Below are positions 23,197-35,015 of a DNA stretch of 64,000 nucleotides, piece after piece; position 1 is the stretch's first letter; every line of letters starts with the position of its first letter. This DNA comes from Welwitschia mirabilis (Eukaryota; Gnetophyta; Gnetopsida; Welwitschiales). Both the position numbers and the translations under genes were made by a program. Location: contig JBOZIK010000001.1 in the NCBI GenBank assembly GCA_051453625.1, forward strand, positions 286,762,180 through 286,826,179, in the 5' to 3' direction. The notes under the pieces are model-generated. The model did not search any database. It was not told the DNA's origin and saw nothing but the letters and a program-made list of their open reading frames with translations.

Positions 23197-23849
23197 GCCA
23201 AAATTGGTTTCTTAGCGGCCCAATTATTTGGCAGAGAGGGCATTTGTTACACATCTTAAGAGATCTAGCTTCCTTTTTGTTTAGGGTGACAATGCACATT
23301 CTTGGATCCTTTGGCAGGCCATTGTTTCTATGATTAGGAGTAGCATTGGAGATCTAGATTGTTAATGAAAAACATGTTTTTCAAAGAGAGAGAAAGCGGG
23401 TTGCTCAAAAACGTAGGTCAAAAACAAGAAATCAAGAGAAGTGCTAGCCAAAAAGAAAGAAAATCATCTTCAATAAATAACAGTGGGGTACTAAATGAGA
23501 CTTTTTTTTTTTTTTGTTTTCACTGATAACTTTCATTTTAAATCAGAGTATGTATTCGAATTCCCTGTGTTGTATCTTGTTTGAATCATATTATAATTTG
23601 ACTAATTGAGAAAATCATCATTTGGTTTCCTTTTTAATTTTCTAAAAAGAATCTGCCAATGAAACTTTAATGTTAGCTAAATTTCAAGATTGAATTCGAC
23701 ATACAAAAGATCTTCTTGCCTTGCATTTTAAGTGAAATTCATTGTGGTTAATTGCGTCATATGAATATACTTTAAGAGAATTAACATGGATAAGATGATG
23801 AATAATCCATAGAACATTGAAAAGAACTATATATGTAGTTTTGAAAGAA

Positions 23850-23935
23850 TTTTTTATGTGCAATGTATACCTTAATGGTAAAAGCATTGATGACAACTCT
23901 AAAGGTTTGGGTTTAAGTCTTAGTTGTTGCTAGTT
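23850..23935 (+). mobile_element. Possible tRNA-derived SINE remnant
   Basis: ACCTTAATGGTAAAAGCATT resembles a Pol III A box region and is followed about 35 bases later by GGTTTGGGTTTAAGTCTT, resembling a B box (consensus GGTTCGANTCC). Such spacing is typical for plant SINEs. Both boxes are mutated, and ends are not defined. Confidence 0.3.
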
Positions 23936-24105
23936 AAAATCTTTTGCTTTCTGACATAAAACATTTTCCCTCCTTTCCCTCCTTAAGTTAACCACAAGTT
24001 GCATTAACATAAATAATTAATTATTACATTGAATAAATTCTCTTTTAATAAGCATCTCTCTTTTGCCTATATTAAAAATATATATATAACAAATAGATGA
24101 AATTA

Positions 24106-26075
24106 TGATGTCCAAAATCTACATCCAAGAAAGCATAATAAACTATGTTCACTTTAAATGTTATTAAACTTAACATCTAGTAACTCTAGTAATAAATCTC
24201 TACTTGCAATACAATAAGACATATTTATAATTAGATTCTTCAATAAGAGAATTTCTGAACATTCATAATCTTTTTGCAAAACAAGTGAACACGCTATATA
24301 TGTAAGTTGTAAACATATTTTATTACCAAATACAAGCTCAAATGTTACAACAAAATAAAAGCTCAATAAATTTACACAAGTCTAAAGGACACTTATGATC
24401 CTTCAATTATTCCTACAACAAATAGGAAAACATTAGTTGACGCCCAGTTAGATTGCAACCATTAGCTCATTTCCGTATCATTCTTTATAGTGTTTCCTAC
24501 ACATGTAAATATTGTGTGAGAACTGCAACCATCATAGTTCCCAGTATAGTCCATGACAAGGAATAGGTAGGTATAGGATTCCTAAGTACAAGATAAGGAA
24601 TTATAAGAATATTCAAGATGTACTACCAAAACAATCTAATATGTACTGTCAAAATAATCCAAGATGCAACTAAGATCTCATTTTCATATTATATTCCTTA
24701 AGAAGATCTTTACGATTGTTCCATAACAAATTTAAGTAATCCCGTTACACACCACTAGAGGAGACAATTTTTCCCCTTTACTCCTTGGAGGTTCAATCCC
24801 CTTACTTTTGGACTCACAACAGAGAGTATCAACCTCTGAAGTTCCAACAACTGGTCACCCTGGCCAGTATTAATTTTCATAACTTAACATATCATAGGTC
24901 ATTAGTCAGTCATAAGATAACCTCAAGATGGCTCAAAAGGGAAATTTACAAGACTCATTCAATAACAATTATCAATAGAAAGGAGTGCAAGAGAAAGCTT
25001 TGGAATTATGCAAGAAATAGAATATATCTAAAAACCATACAAGATGTGAAAATTTAAATAAGATCATATAAAAATGAAAGAATAAAAGATCATTTAAAGA
25101 TGCAATAAATAAAGGGAATATGTTAGGGCCATACGAGAATTTAAGAATGAAATAAGACCATGCAAAGATACAAAATAAAGGATCATACAAGAATTAAAGG
25201 ATATATCATAGGGCCATACTAAAAATTGGATGTAATACTTATGAACTTTTGAAGACTTTAAGACTTTTAAAGATTTCAAGACTCTAATGCTTTCCAAACT
25301 TCAAGTTTCAAAATTGTCAAGATCAATAATAGAGGATTTATCAAAAGTATGCAAATAAGAGGAGAAGGAAGTCCTATTTATAGCAAGAGGATGTAGGGAT
25401 ATGAAGAGATATGAGTACATGAAGAGACACCGCCATTAAAAAAAGATGTAAGGATTCCATAACCCTTAATTGTTACCTTAATTAATCACTAGGTGCATTA
25501 ATATTTTATTATAATAATAAATAATAAATGTTCAACATTCCACTACTTGGAATTATTACGATAAAGAGTTAAGATAAGTTACTTAGCAAGTAATTCCAAT
25601 AGCCACATAAAAATATTTTCTATAATGAATAAATGTAAAATTAAAGAAAGTGCAATGTCATGATTACAGAAGTTACTTTAGCATGCATTATTAAAGAAAT
25701 ATTAAAATAAGCCAACATAATGCATCCTAATAATTATAGCAGTTATAAGAATAATTTGCATACAATCAAAAAAGAAAATAAGAAAATATAGCAATCATGG
25801 TACATTAATGCAAATAGTTACAAAAAGAAAATAAAATAATATAACCACTAATTTATCACTAAAGATTATAATTAAATAACCAAAGAATTACTACAAAAAT
25901 AATATTATTATTTATTGCTATTACAAGAAAGAAAATCTCAAACAATAAGAGAATAAATAAAGAATAGAGTTTAGCTTAGTGGACTCTATAATAATACATG
26001 TTTTTAATTTTAATTTATTTTTTAACTTAACTAATTAGGCTAAATCTTTAGACTTTCAAAAATCTAGACGTGACA
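24106..26075 (-). repeat. 3' LTR (1970 bp) of the gypsy-like element
   Basis: Begins TGTCACGTCTAG on the minus strand next to the polypurine tract and ends at a TG/CA boundary at 24106. Compared with the 5' LTR it holds extra DNA around 24680-25060, and lacks part of the short tandem repeat. A GGTTCAATCCC motif at about 24791 inside the extra DNA resembles a Pol III B box. Confidence 0.75.
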
Positions 26076-26088
26076 TTTCTCCACCCCT
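26076..26088 (-). other. Polypurine tract
   Basis: On the minus strand AGGGGTGGAGAAA directly precedes the TG of the 3' LTR, the expected plus-strand primer for an LTR element. Confidence 0.75.
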
Positions 26089-29000
26089 AAAAAGTTTCAT
26101 TCTTGAAACTTGAACAAGAAAGTTTAGTTCTTCACTATAGTATATCTATTTCATATTTCGAACTAGCTTCTGCTTCTGGCTATTCTAATCATTGTACTTT
26201 ATAAAGTTGAATTTATCTTCCTTTGAGTACAACTTTCTTTTGATCCAAAACTTTAATTGGTCAAACTTCAAATGTACATTCTAGTTAAATATTCACTTCT
26301 TAACTGTCTAACTATGGATATCAAATTTCTATCTTTAGAACTTAACGCAAAACCCATCTCTAAAGAACTTCAAAATGACTTGCTATAATAAACAATTTAA
26401 ATTGATAAGTAAGATTTGTCAAACAAATCTTCCTTCAACACCATATAAACGGTTAAATAAGTTTAGGATGTTATCCACAGGCTTGCTAACCAATGATATT
26501 AATCAGCGTGATAACACAAATCATCTCTTATGTTTAAAATAATCAAGACTACAAATTTTCTTCTTTCTCTACCCTTCATTTTGACTTCATGACGTATGCT
26601 CTAAAAGTTGTACTATATATGTATATCAATTTTAAAATTTACAAAAACTCTTTAGCTACACATGAACTTTTAACCTTTTTTATTTTTAAAGGTCATAATG
26701 ATTACTTGATTAGGGAAAATGTTATGAACTAACATATCTTTTCATGAGAGGTTGCATAATTACTTTTGCAAAGAATTGCTAAGAATACAATGGAATATAA
26801 TTATAGATGGTTGCATAACCCAAATTATCTGAACAACCTCTTTGCTTTGATCAAAACTAAAATAAGCTTGAACTAATAAATCCAAAACTATAAAATCAAA
26901 TATTGTACCACAACAATATTTCACTCTAAACTATGACACTCATCACTACAAATGTTATTGAAAAATTCTTCACGCCTAAGCTCACAAATTATAAGTCTCT
27001 TCCACTACACACTCCTTCGTCGTGTGCTTCTTTCAATGCCTTTCTGACACTTCTATGTGTATAATGTAGTTGAATTTTTCACTTTAAAGTACAATATAGC
27101 ATCCTAGAGGCTAACAAGTTAAGGATAAAATATGTTAAATAAGCTTAAAATTATAAATTTAGCCCAAGGAAATAATTGAATGAACTATAGATGGGACTGT
27201 TGTTAGTAATAAATAAGTAAATATCAATATATATAACATGTATGACATAAAGAAGAGCTTAGAGTTAGGCCAATGTTATTCAAGCATAGATCAAACAAAT
27301 ATATAAGAGCTTTGTAATAGTGAACTAAATCTAGCCTCATGAGCTAAAATACCTATATGCATATTCCATTTAAACAAGACTACAAGTTTTAACTGTATAA
27401 TAATATGATTTACTGGTTAAGACTTAGCATGTAACTAAGAATTACAATATGTAGGATAATGGTAACTAAGGAAGAGGAGTCAATTAGTATGAATAACTAG
27501 TCAAGGAATATGGAAAACCTTTAAGACAAAGGGTTATTTGAAGATTTGCTGACAATGATCCATAGGTTACTAGGAAAAGCCAAAAAGTTAAGAATCCTAA
27601 CCAAATGAACTCATATTTCATCTGGAAATCAACCCTTACATCAGCATATATAGAGAGGAGATGTTGAAGATTTGTATAAGGAATTATAAAATATCTATAC
27701 ATTGCTCTTAATTTTAAGGCATTAAAAGGATTCTAATTTCTTGCTGAGAAGAATTCAAAATTTCAAGTTATGGTAAGACCTAAAAATAGAAGGTTGTATT
27801 AGTCCTTTGGTGCATTCTTGATTACAAGGTAGAAAGAGATGAGAGCAGATATTAAAGCATATGCATATAAAAGTAAAAGAATAATCTGAAGTGAATTAGA
27901 AAATCTTATCCAGCTCACAAATGTAGTTAGAAGATACTGTCTAGCACATAAGGGGCCAAAGGAAACTTAACAGATTTAAGAATCTTCCATAAAAAATCCC
28001 ATATTTAAACTTGAAGTAACATCTTCAATGAGTTGCAAACATATATAGTAGAAAATAGATGAGAAGAGATTATACATTTATGCATAGCCAAAAGAAAAAG
28101 AAAAGTTTTAAAGTCACGAATGGGTTAAACAACATAATCATAAGAAAATATTATTATAAAAAACATAGCTAATCTTACTCAACGAGTTCTAAACTAAGAG
28201 AATTTTTGTAGCTTTAAGAATCTAAAGGCCTGAAAATAAAATAAGATGGAAATGCTCTCTTCATAGTACATTTGGATGTTCTGATTGATGCTAATACACT
28301 AAAGAATCTTCACTATCTCTAAGGATACATAGAGAGATATAAGGATTAAGTAATCATAAAGAATTATTAATGCTACAAGTGTAAAAAAAATTCCACTAGA
28401 GCTGCTCTATTAGGATGAAGAAAGGCATCGACATCATCTAGTCTAAGTACTACCATGTAGGCATTGTATCCTTGGTGATTATCCCAAATGCTATGGACCC
28501 ACCATCAAAGAAAAGCAAAGTAGAGAGGAAAATGAACAAAATTATTTATCTTAGTATCCAATGACATCATAATGATTTACTAGCAAGACATTAGTATCAT
28601 GTATATAGTTTTCATGGTAAACTATAATATCTGNNNNNNNNNNTGATATTATATCCTAATTACACCCGAGCTATAATGTAGTACCAAAATACTCATTAAT
28701 AAATGGGCATATTGAAGTAGTATTTATAGGTTCATATGTTATGCAAAATACAAATGAAAAATATATCTTAGTCAATTTGCTTATACTTGGCTATTACTCT
28801 AGTACACTTGCTATATCAACTAGAGACTATAAATATATGTGTTATATCAAATGCATGATTAAATTTTCATGGCTAAGGGAAACATAACAAGAAGATATTT
28901 TGATGTATAGAATTTATACTAAGATTCTACTTATTGATTTAATATGGGAATGAGGTTGAGGTTGGACCTGAATTGTATTTAGTATGTTTAAGAAAATATG

Positions 29001-31728
29001 GAGTCTAAGATGATAGCATTAGCTAACGTTTAAATGGGATTCCAATTCATAACTAGGTGATGATATATTGAGTTAAGCCATTATATACTTTTACCAAAGA
29101 GGAATCCAAGGTTATTATTATATGAAATATTTAGCCAAATGTAATGCCTGATTTCAAGTCATATATAAAAATGTTAATTGTGAAACTCATACCTGAGATC
29201 TACCAGCTACTTAAGTTTTCTAATAATCAATTGTACTGCTTTTCAAGACATGCCTAAACATCTTGCACAAGATTCTAAAAAATAAACCTGGTTTTAAACG
29301 CATTTACTCTGTAAGGTTTAACCATGGATTACTACCAGTTTTTCTCTAGTTTGGTTGTGCAGTGCTAGGAAAAAGAAAGAAAATGCACTTTCTTTGAAAG
29401 AATAAGCTAGTGAATTCCTCATTTACATTTTAAATAATCACTCTCTTAACCATTCGGATGTTACTCACTGATAAAAGTTTGAGAAACGATAGAGATGAAA
29501 AGTTTTAACACTGTAATTTGGAAGGCGTTATTTTACAGATAAATGTTTGCCAAACATATTCTTTAGGTCTTATTGAAGGACAAAGTATGTAGCTGGTGTT
29601 CTCTTGGGTTTGAAGAGCATTTTATTTATGCATCACATTTTAGATTTACACCTGCTTTTCAATTAATGCCACCCTTTTCTTGTTTGATGCACTCTCCTAG
29701 ATGCACCTCATTAGAGAGATACAGTTAGAAGGTAGTGATTTGAATGACATCACGTGAATGGAGGGGAAAGATTTATTGGTTATGTGCAGTTTTATTAAAA
29801 GTAGAGGAGCACAAGAAAATGAATCCTTGGATATCATAGAGGAACTGTGGCTTATGGATATAGCACTAGTAATGCAAGAATAGGGATTTAAGGTTATGCC
29901 ACACTGAAAATGACTTATTAAAGATCTGATATGCTATGGGTATTTGAAGAAGGTAAAGTTGATAACACATAGGAGGAAAGTAGGGAAATAATTAGTTGCT
30001 TATTCAGTTTCTGAAATACTAAAAATTAATCACATCTTTCTTATTATTGTAGCAAAGCAAAATAGTTGCTTTATAAAACCCAGTGATGCTTGCAATAATC
30101 ACTTTAAACCTTAGAATATATATATCCTCTCACTTGGCAATATCTTCAACTGCACTTCATAGATATCTCCATAGCCTATTCCTTTGATTTTGCAAAGCCA
30201 ATATTGTTAGTTTAACTACTTTATCATTGATATCTAGATTGGTATGTCCTATGCCTCTTTGAGTTTCAGTATCTTGTTATACACCATACACATCCATCTC
30301 GCCAAAACCAAGTAAAGAATCACTAAGAACTCCTCACAATAATAGGGCTTTGACCAAGATTATAACCTAAACAATTCATAAAGACAATGATGGGAGTAAA
30401 CATAAAACCCATTAACCTCTTCTCATAACCATAAAGTGAATAATGCATGGGGTTCTTAGTATAATGCCCAACTAAGTTGACCTGTACAAAATATTATCCC
30501 CCAAACATATGATAAGTGGGGTGTTTCTTTTTAGCTCCCATATGAATTAACCTCTCAGGATAATTAAGGCAATCATAACCCTCATGAATACCACTGAATT
30601 GTTTTTTAGCTTTTACAAAAATAAAACTAGATTTGAAGAAGTACAAAGAATTCCATGCTTTATGTGATGGCAAAGGTTAGCGTAGGGAATTCTACAAAGT
30701 GATTTGGTTTTGTAAAAACAAGTGGAACAAATTTTCTAGTAAATGTCAAAAGGTTGTATGCCAATGAATTCAACTTTTAATGCATGACATATGTTGGCGC
30801 AAACACAATAAAGAGACCGAACATCTATCTTTAGAGAACTCTGCATATGGCTTTAGACTTTATTCTGTACTAAGCAAAATGAAAGGGCATAGAAAAATTT
30901 CTATTTATAATAGCATGTTCAAGCTTGAGTAGGATTTTTGTTTACTTTTGCAGAGAGTGGTCACTAAAGTGAACATCACTAGAGTAATGGATTACACGTC
31001 ACGGTATTTGCATGGGAGATCATTACTAAGCACCACTATCAACACAATAAATGCGCTAAAAACTTATAGGTGATTAACTAAAAACTTCTTACAGAAGGGA
31101 TTTTATGGGTGATCAATGCCAAAAAAAGTGAGAGAATACCACCTAAGAGCTTATAAAGTTGGAACAAACTTCATCATCAATAATCAAATCCACTTAGTGG
31201 ACTCCACAAATGTGCATGTTTACTGAGATATCTAGTATTTCCTAACTCTTATCTCTCCATGTCAATTAACATAAAACATAAATATAAGAAATCTTTCTAT
31301 CAAATTAATTAATGTTGCAGGCTCTTAGATTCAAATGAGAATGTGCAGCTCACTTCTTGATAAGATGGCTACACTGTAATTTGGATGATGCAACTTCTAT
31401 TTTCAAAAAAAAAAAAAAAAAAGTTAGTTGTATTTATGGAGTTTGGGAAATGAAACTAATCATTCAAGAGGCAGCATAAAGAATTAATGAAGAGGGATGT
31501 TGTTTTCAAAAAGGTTTATGATAATGTGTGTGTGTTGCTACTTCTAAGAGCATTATTCTGCATTATTCTAGTAACTTTTGCCAATTGAATAAAATCTATT
31601 TTAGAGGATTTCAAAATGTTTTCTCTGCTTTTAAAATCTGATGATTTCTCACATTCTTAACTTTAGTCTTTGATTATAAAACTTATAATAGATTAATAAT
31701 GATTATGCCTAGTAAAATCACAATCTAA
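26089..31728. other. Internal region of the gypsy-like element, no readable gene
   Basis: No open frame above about 75 residues and no recognisable gag or pol motif. A 10-base gap lies at 28634-28643. It may be an old autonomous element decayed past recognition or a non-autonomous derivative. Confidence 0.5.
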
Positions 31729-31740
31729 GCTCTGATTCCA
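31729..31740 (-). other. Second primer-site-like motif
   Basis: Plus strand GCTCTGATTCCA (TGGAATCAGAGC on the minus strand), directly followed by CAC and TGTGACACC, a possible second LTR end. It lies 127 bases from the first primer site, suggesting a nested or rearranged element. Confidence 0.45.
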
Positions 31741-31855
31741 CACTGTGACACCTAGATTTCCTACAACCAAAAAATTCACTAAATATCACTTAATTACCAA
31801 ATTGTGAGGTCCTTAACATGTAGTACCAAGATTATGGATTAATTATTAGATTTAT

Positions 31856-31867
31856 GCTCTAATACCA
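31856..31867 (-). other. Primer-binding site of the gypsy-like element
   Basis: Plus strand GCTCTAATACCA, i.e. TGGTATTAGAGC on the minus strand, one mismatch from the initiator tRNA-Met type TGGTATCAGAGC. It lies three bases inside the 5' LTR. Confidence 0.75.
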
Positions 31868-31870
31868 AAA

Positions 31871-33524
31871 TGTAATGTCTAAAATCTATATCCAAAAAGC
31901 ATAATAAATCATGTTTACTCTAAATGTTATTAAACTTAACTTCTCATAATTTTAGTCATAAATCTCCACTTGTGATACAACAAGACATATTTATAATAAT
32001 GTTCTTCAATAAGAGAATTTCTAAACATTCATAATATTTTTGCAAAATAAGTGAACAGACTATACATGTAACTTGTAAACACCTTTTATTGAAAAATACG
32101 AGCTTAGATATTACAACAAAATAAACTGTCAACAAATTTACACGAGTCTAAAGGACACTCATGATCCTTTAATTATTCATACAAAAAATAGAAAAACATA
32201 TAAATGACACCTAGTTGGATTGCAATATTTAGCTCATTTTTGCATCATCCTTTGCAGCATTTCCTACATATGCAATATGGTGCGAGAACTATAACCATCA
32301 CAATTCCCAATATGGACCATAGCAAGGAATAGGTAGGTATAGATTTTCCAAGTACAAGGTAAAGAATTACAAGAATATTCAAGATGTACTATCAAAATAA
32401 TCCAACATGTACTACCAAAACCATCCAAGATGCATTTCCAAAATAATCCAATATGTACAATTAAAACAACCCCAGATGCATTGCTAAAATATCCTAGGAT
32501 CATACAAAATTTAAGAATGAAATAGGACAATGCAAAGGTATAAAACAGAGGACCATACAAGAATTTAAAAAAAAATCCTAGGGCCATACCGAAAATTGGA
32601 TGTAATACTTATGAACTTTTAAAGACTTTAAGATTTTTAAGTATTCCAAGACACAATGCTTTTCAAGCTCTAAGTTTTGAAATCGCTAATAGAGGATTTC
32701 TGAAAAGTATGAAAATAAGAGGAGAAGGAAGTCCTATTTAGAGCAAGAGGATGTAGAAATATGAAGATACATGGGTACATGAAGAAACACCATCATGAAA
32801 AGAAGATGGTAAGGATTCCATAACCCTTAATCATTACCTTGCCTTACCACTGGGTTTATATAATATTTCATCATAATAAATAAATAAATAAATAATGCTC
32901 AGCATTCCACTACTTACAATTATTACAATAAAGAATTAAGATAAGCCACATAGAAAGTAATTCCAATAGCCACATAAAAAAATATTTTTTATAATGAATA
33001 AATGTTAAATAAAAGAAAGTGCAACATCATAATTATGGACATTACTCATTATGCATTACTAAAATAAAATATTAAAATAAGTCAACACAATGCATTCTAA
33101 TAATTATATCCATCACAAGAATAATTTACATGCAATAAAATAAGAAAATAAGAAAGTATAGTAATCATAGTACATTAATGCAATAGTTACAAAAAATAAA
33201 ATAAAATAAAATAAGTTAGACACAAATTTAATCACCAATTTAACTACTAATTTAACCACTAATTTAGTTAATAATTAAATAACCAAGAAGTTACTAAAAA
33301 ATAATATTATTAATTATGACTATTACAAGAAAGAAATCACTTAAAATAATAATTATAGTCCAATAAATTTCCATAAAATAATTACATCCCAAAAAGAATA
33401 TAATATGGAGAATAAATAAATAATACACTAATTAAATTAGCCTAGTGAACTTCATAATTTTAATTTAGTTTATTATTAACTAATTAGGCTAAATCTTTAG
33501 TCCTTTAAAAATTTGTACATGACA
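31871..33524 (-). repeat. 5' LTR (1654 bp) of the gypsy-like element
   Basis: On the minus strand it begins TGTCATGTACAAATTT and ends TTTAGACATTACA, three bases before a primer site. It aligns over most of its length with 24106-26075. It includes a degenerate ~24-bp repeat at about 32370-32490. Confidence 0.75.
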
Positions 33525-34136
33525 ACATGTAACAATAATATGTAATATGTTACGACACCAACTTAAGTGTATTTGATAGGGTATTTTGAGTTGTTTTGCA
33601 GATAAACTAATAGATAAATGCTCAATTCCTATGATAATTGAGAATCTAGGAGCACAAGATAAAAACATGTAGTTTATCAAATAATTCACAAAGATTTCAT
33701 ATAGATATAGATAAATTGTATTTTCAGATGACTGTTTCTGCAAACAACTAGATATCAGACTGACAAAGGATGAGTAGAAGACTATCATCTTCTATGTCAT
33801 CCAGAAGACAGTCAGGACAACAACCCTAGTTCAACAGATGACAGACTTAATTCTAGATAGTTTGTAGATTGAAGTAAAAATCTTATCGTCAGACTCCATT
33901 GTCCACCTCATCGTCCAGACGACACTAGTAGATGACATCTCCAAAATCAGTCGACAACAGTTTGCATGAAGATCACAGAGAGTTAAACTGAAAGCAAACT
34001 AGATAACTCATTGTAAAATCCTGTCGTCTCCTCCATCGTCTGGACGACCACCTGGACAACACTGTCCTCTGATGCTTGTATACATTGTATTTCCGAGTTG
34101 TCGCTTGTTAATTGCGACTTTCCCTTTCGTGTTAGC
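33525..34136. repeat. Unassigned repeat-like block with GTCGTC/GACGAC motifs
   Basis: Composition changes here: CAGACGAC, GTCCAGAC and GTCGTC words recur, with CGTCCAGACGA (33912-33922) and its reverse complement TCGTCTGGACG (34036-34046). It sits between two copies of the gypsy-like LTR and ends at a 100-base gap. Probably part of another mobile element. Confidence 0.4.
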
Positions 34137-34236
34137 NNNNNNNNNNNNNNNNNNNNNNNNNNNNNNNNNNNNNNNNNNNNNNNNNNNNNNNNNNNNNNNN
34201 NNNNNNNNNNNNNNNNNNNNNNNNNNNNNNNNNNNN

Positions 34237-34673
34237 GCATTACTAAAGAAATAAAATAAGCCAACATAATGTGTCCTAATAATTATAACCATGACAAGAA
34301 TAATTCGCATGTAATAAAATAAGAAAATATAGTAATCATGGTACATTAATGCAATAGTTACAAACAGAAAATAAACTAATATGATCTTTAATTTAGCCAC
34401 TAAAAATTATAATTAAATAATCAAGAAATTAATACAAAATAATATTATTAATTATGATTGTTACAAGAAATAAAGCACTTNNNNNNNNNNATAATAATTG
34501 CAGCACAATGAATTTTCATAAAGTAACTACATCTCAAATAATAAGATAATAAATAAAAAATATAGCTTTTAAATTAGCTTAGTGGACTACATAGCAAGAA
34601 AGTTATTTTTAATTTTTTTTTCTACTTAACTGTTAGGCTAGATCTTTAGACTTTCAAAAATCTGGACATGACA
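34237..34673 (-). repeat. Third copy (fragment) of the gypsy-like LTR
   Basis: From GCATTACTAAAGAAAT to CTGGACATGACA this matches the outer part of both LTRs (compare 33055-33524 and 25685-26075). The other end is lost in the gap 34137-34236, and a 10-base gap interrupts it at 34481-34490. Solo or truncated LTR. Confidence 0.7.
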
Positions 34674-34784
34674 AAATATATCCATTTCTTTAGTCATTAT
34701 CCCTCTTAGTTTAAGTTATTATTAATAATTTAAAGTTGTATTCCACATTTAGTAACTCGAAATCTTAAAGTTGTAAAATTCATT

Positions 34785-35015
34785 AGACCTAGTCAAACTT
34801 AGTCAAACTGTCAAACTCAGCCAATGCCAAGTTGTTAAAATCAATCAAAACTTAGTCAAACTTAGTTAAGCCAACAATCTTAGCTAATGCCAAGTTGTCA
34901 AAATCAGTTACAACTTAGTCAAATATTAGTCAAACTCCGTCAAATTGTCAAAATCAGCCAAAATAGTCAAACTTAATTAAATATAGTTAAATCCAACTAT
35001 CAAAATAATGTCAAA
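34785..35015. repeat. Degenerate GTCAAA-rich short repeat
   Basis: About fifteen AGTCAAACT-like words recur at irregular 8-25 base spacing (for example AGTCAAACTTAGTCAAACTG near 34791). On the complement these read AGTTTGACT and contain the TTGACT core of WRKY sites. Confidence 0.6.

Larger units (their letters stand above)
22262..24105. other. Intergenic DNA upstream of the oxidase gene
   Basis: AT-rich and without a supported gene. As the oxidase gene is read leftwards, this is its upstream side, together with the hidden 552-base gap. It contains the TTGAC cluster and a possible SINE listed separately, and an 11-base-plus poly-T run near 23505. Confidence 0.5.
24106..33524 (-). mobile_element. 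Large LTR retrotransposon, probably Ty3/gypsy, non-coding or decayed
   Basis: Minus-strand order: 5' LTR (33524-31871), primer site TGGTATTAGAGC (31867-31856), about 5.8 kb internal region, polypurine tract AGGGGTGGAGAAA (26088-26076), 3' LTR (26075-24106). Just before the tract the plus strand reads TTTCATTCTTGAAACTTGAA, whose complement resembles the TTCAAGTTTCGAGGACGAAAC end of plant Ty3/gypsy polyproteins, which supports a gypsy origin. No reverse transcriptase or integrase motif is readable in the internal part. The bases beyond the two ends (AATTA at 24101-24105, ACATG at 33525-33529) do not form a target duplication. The two LTRs differ by a large indel. Confidence 0.7.
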
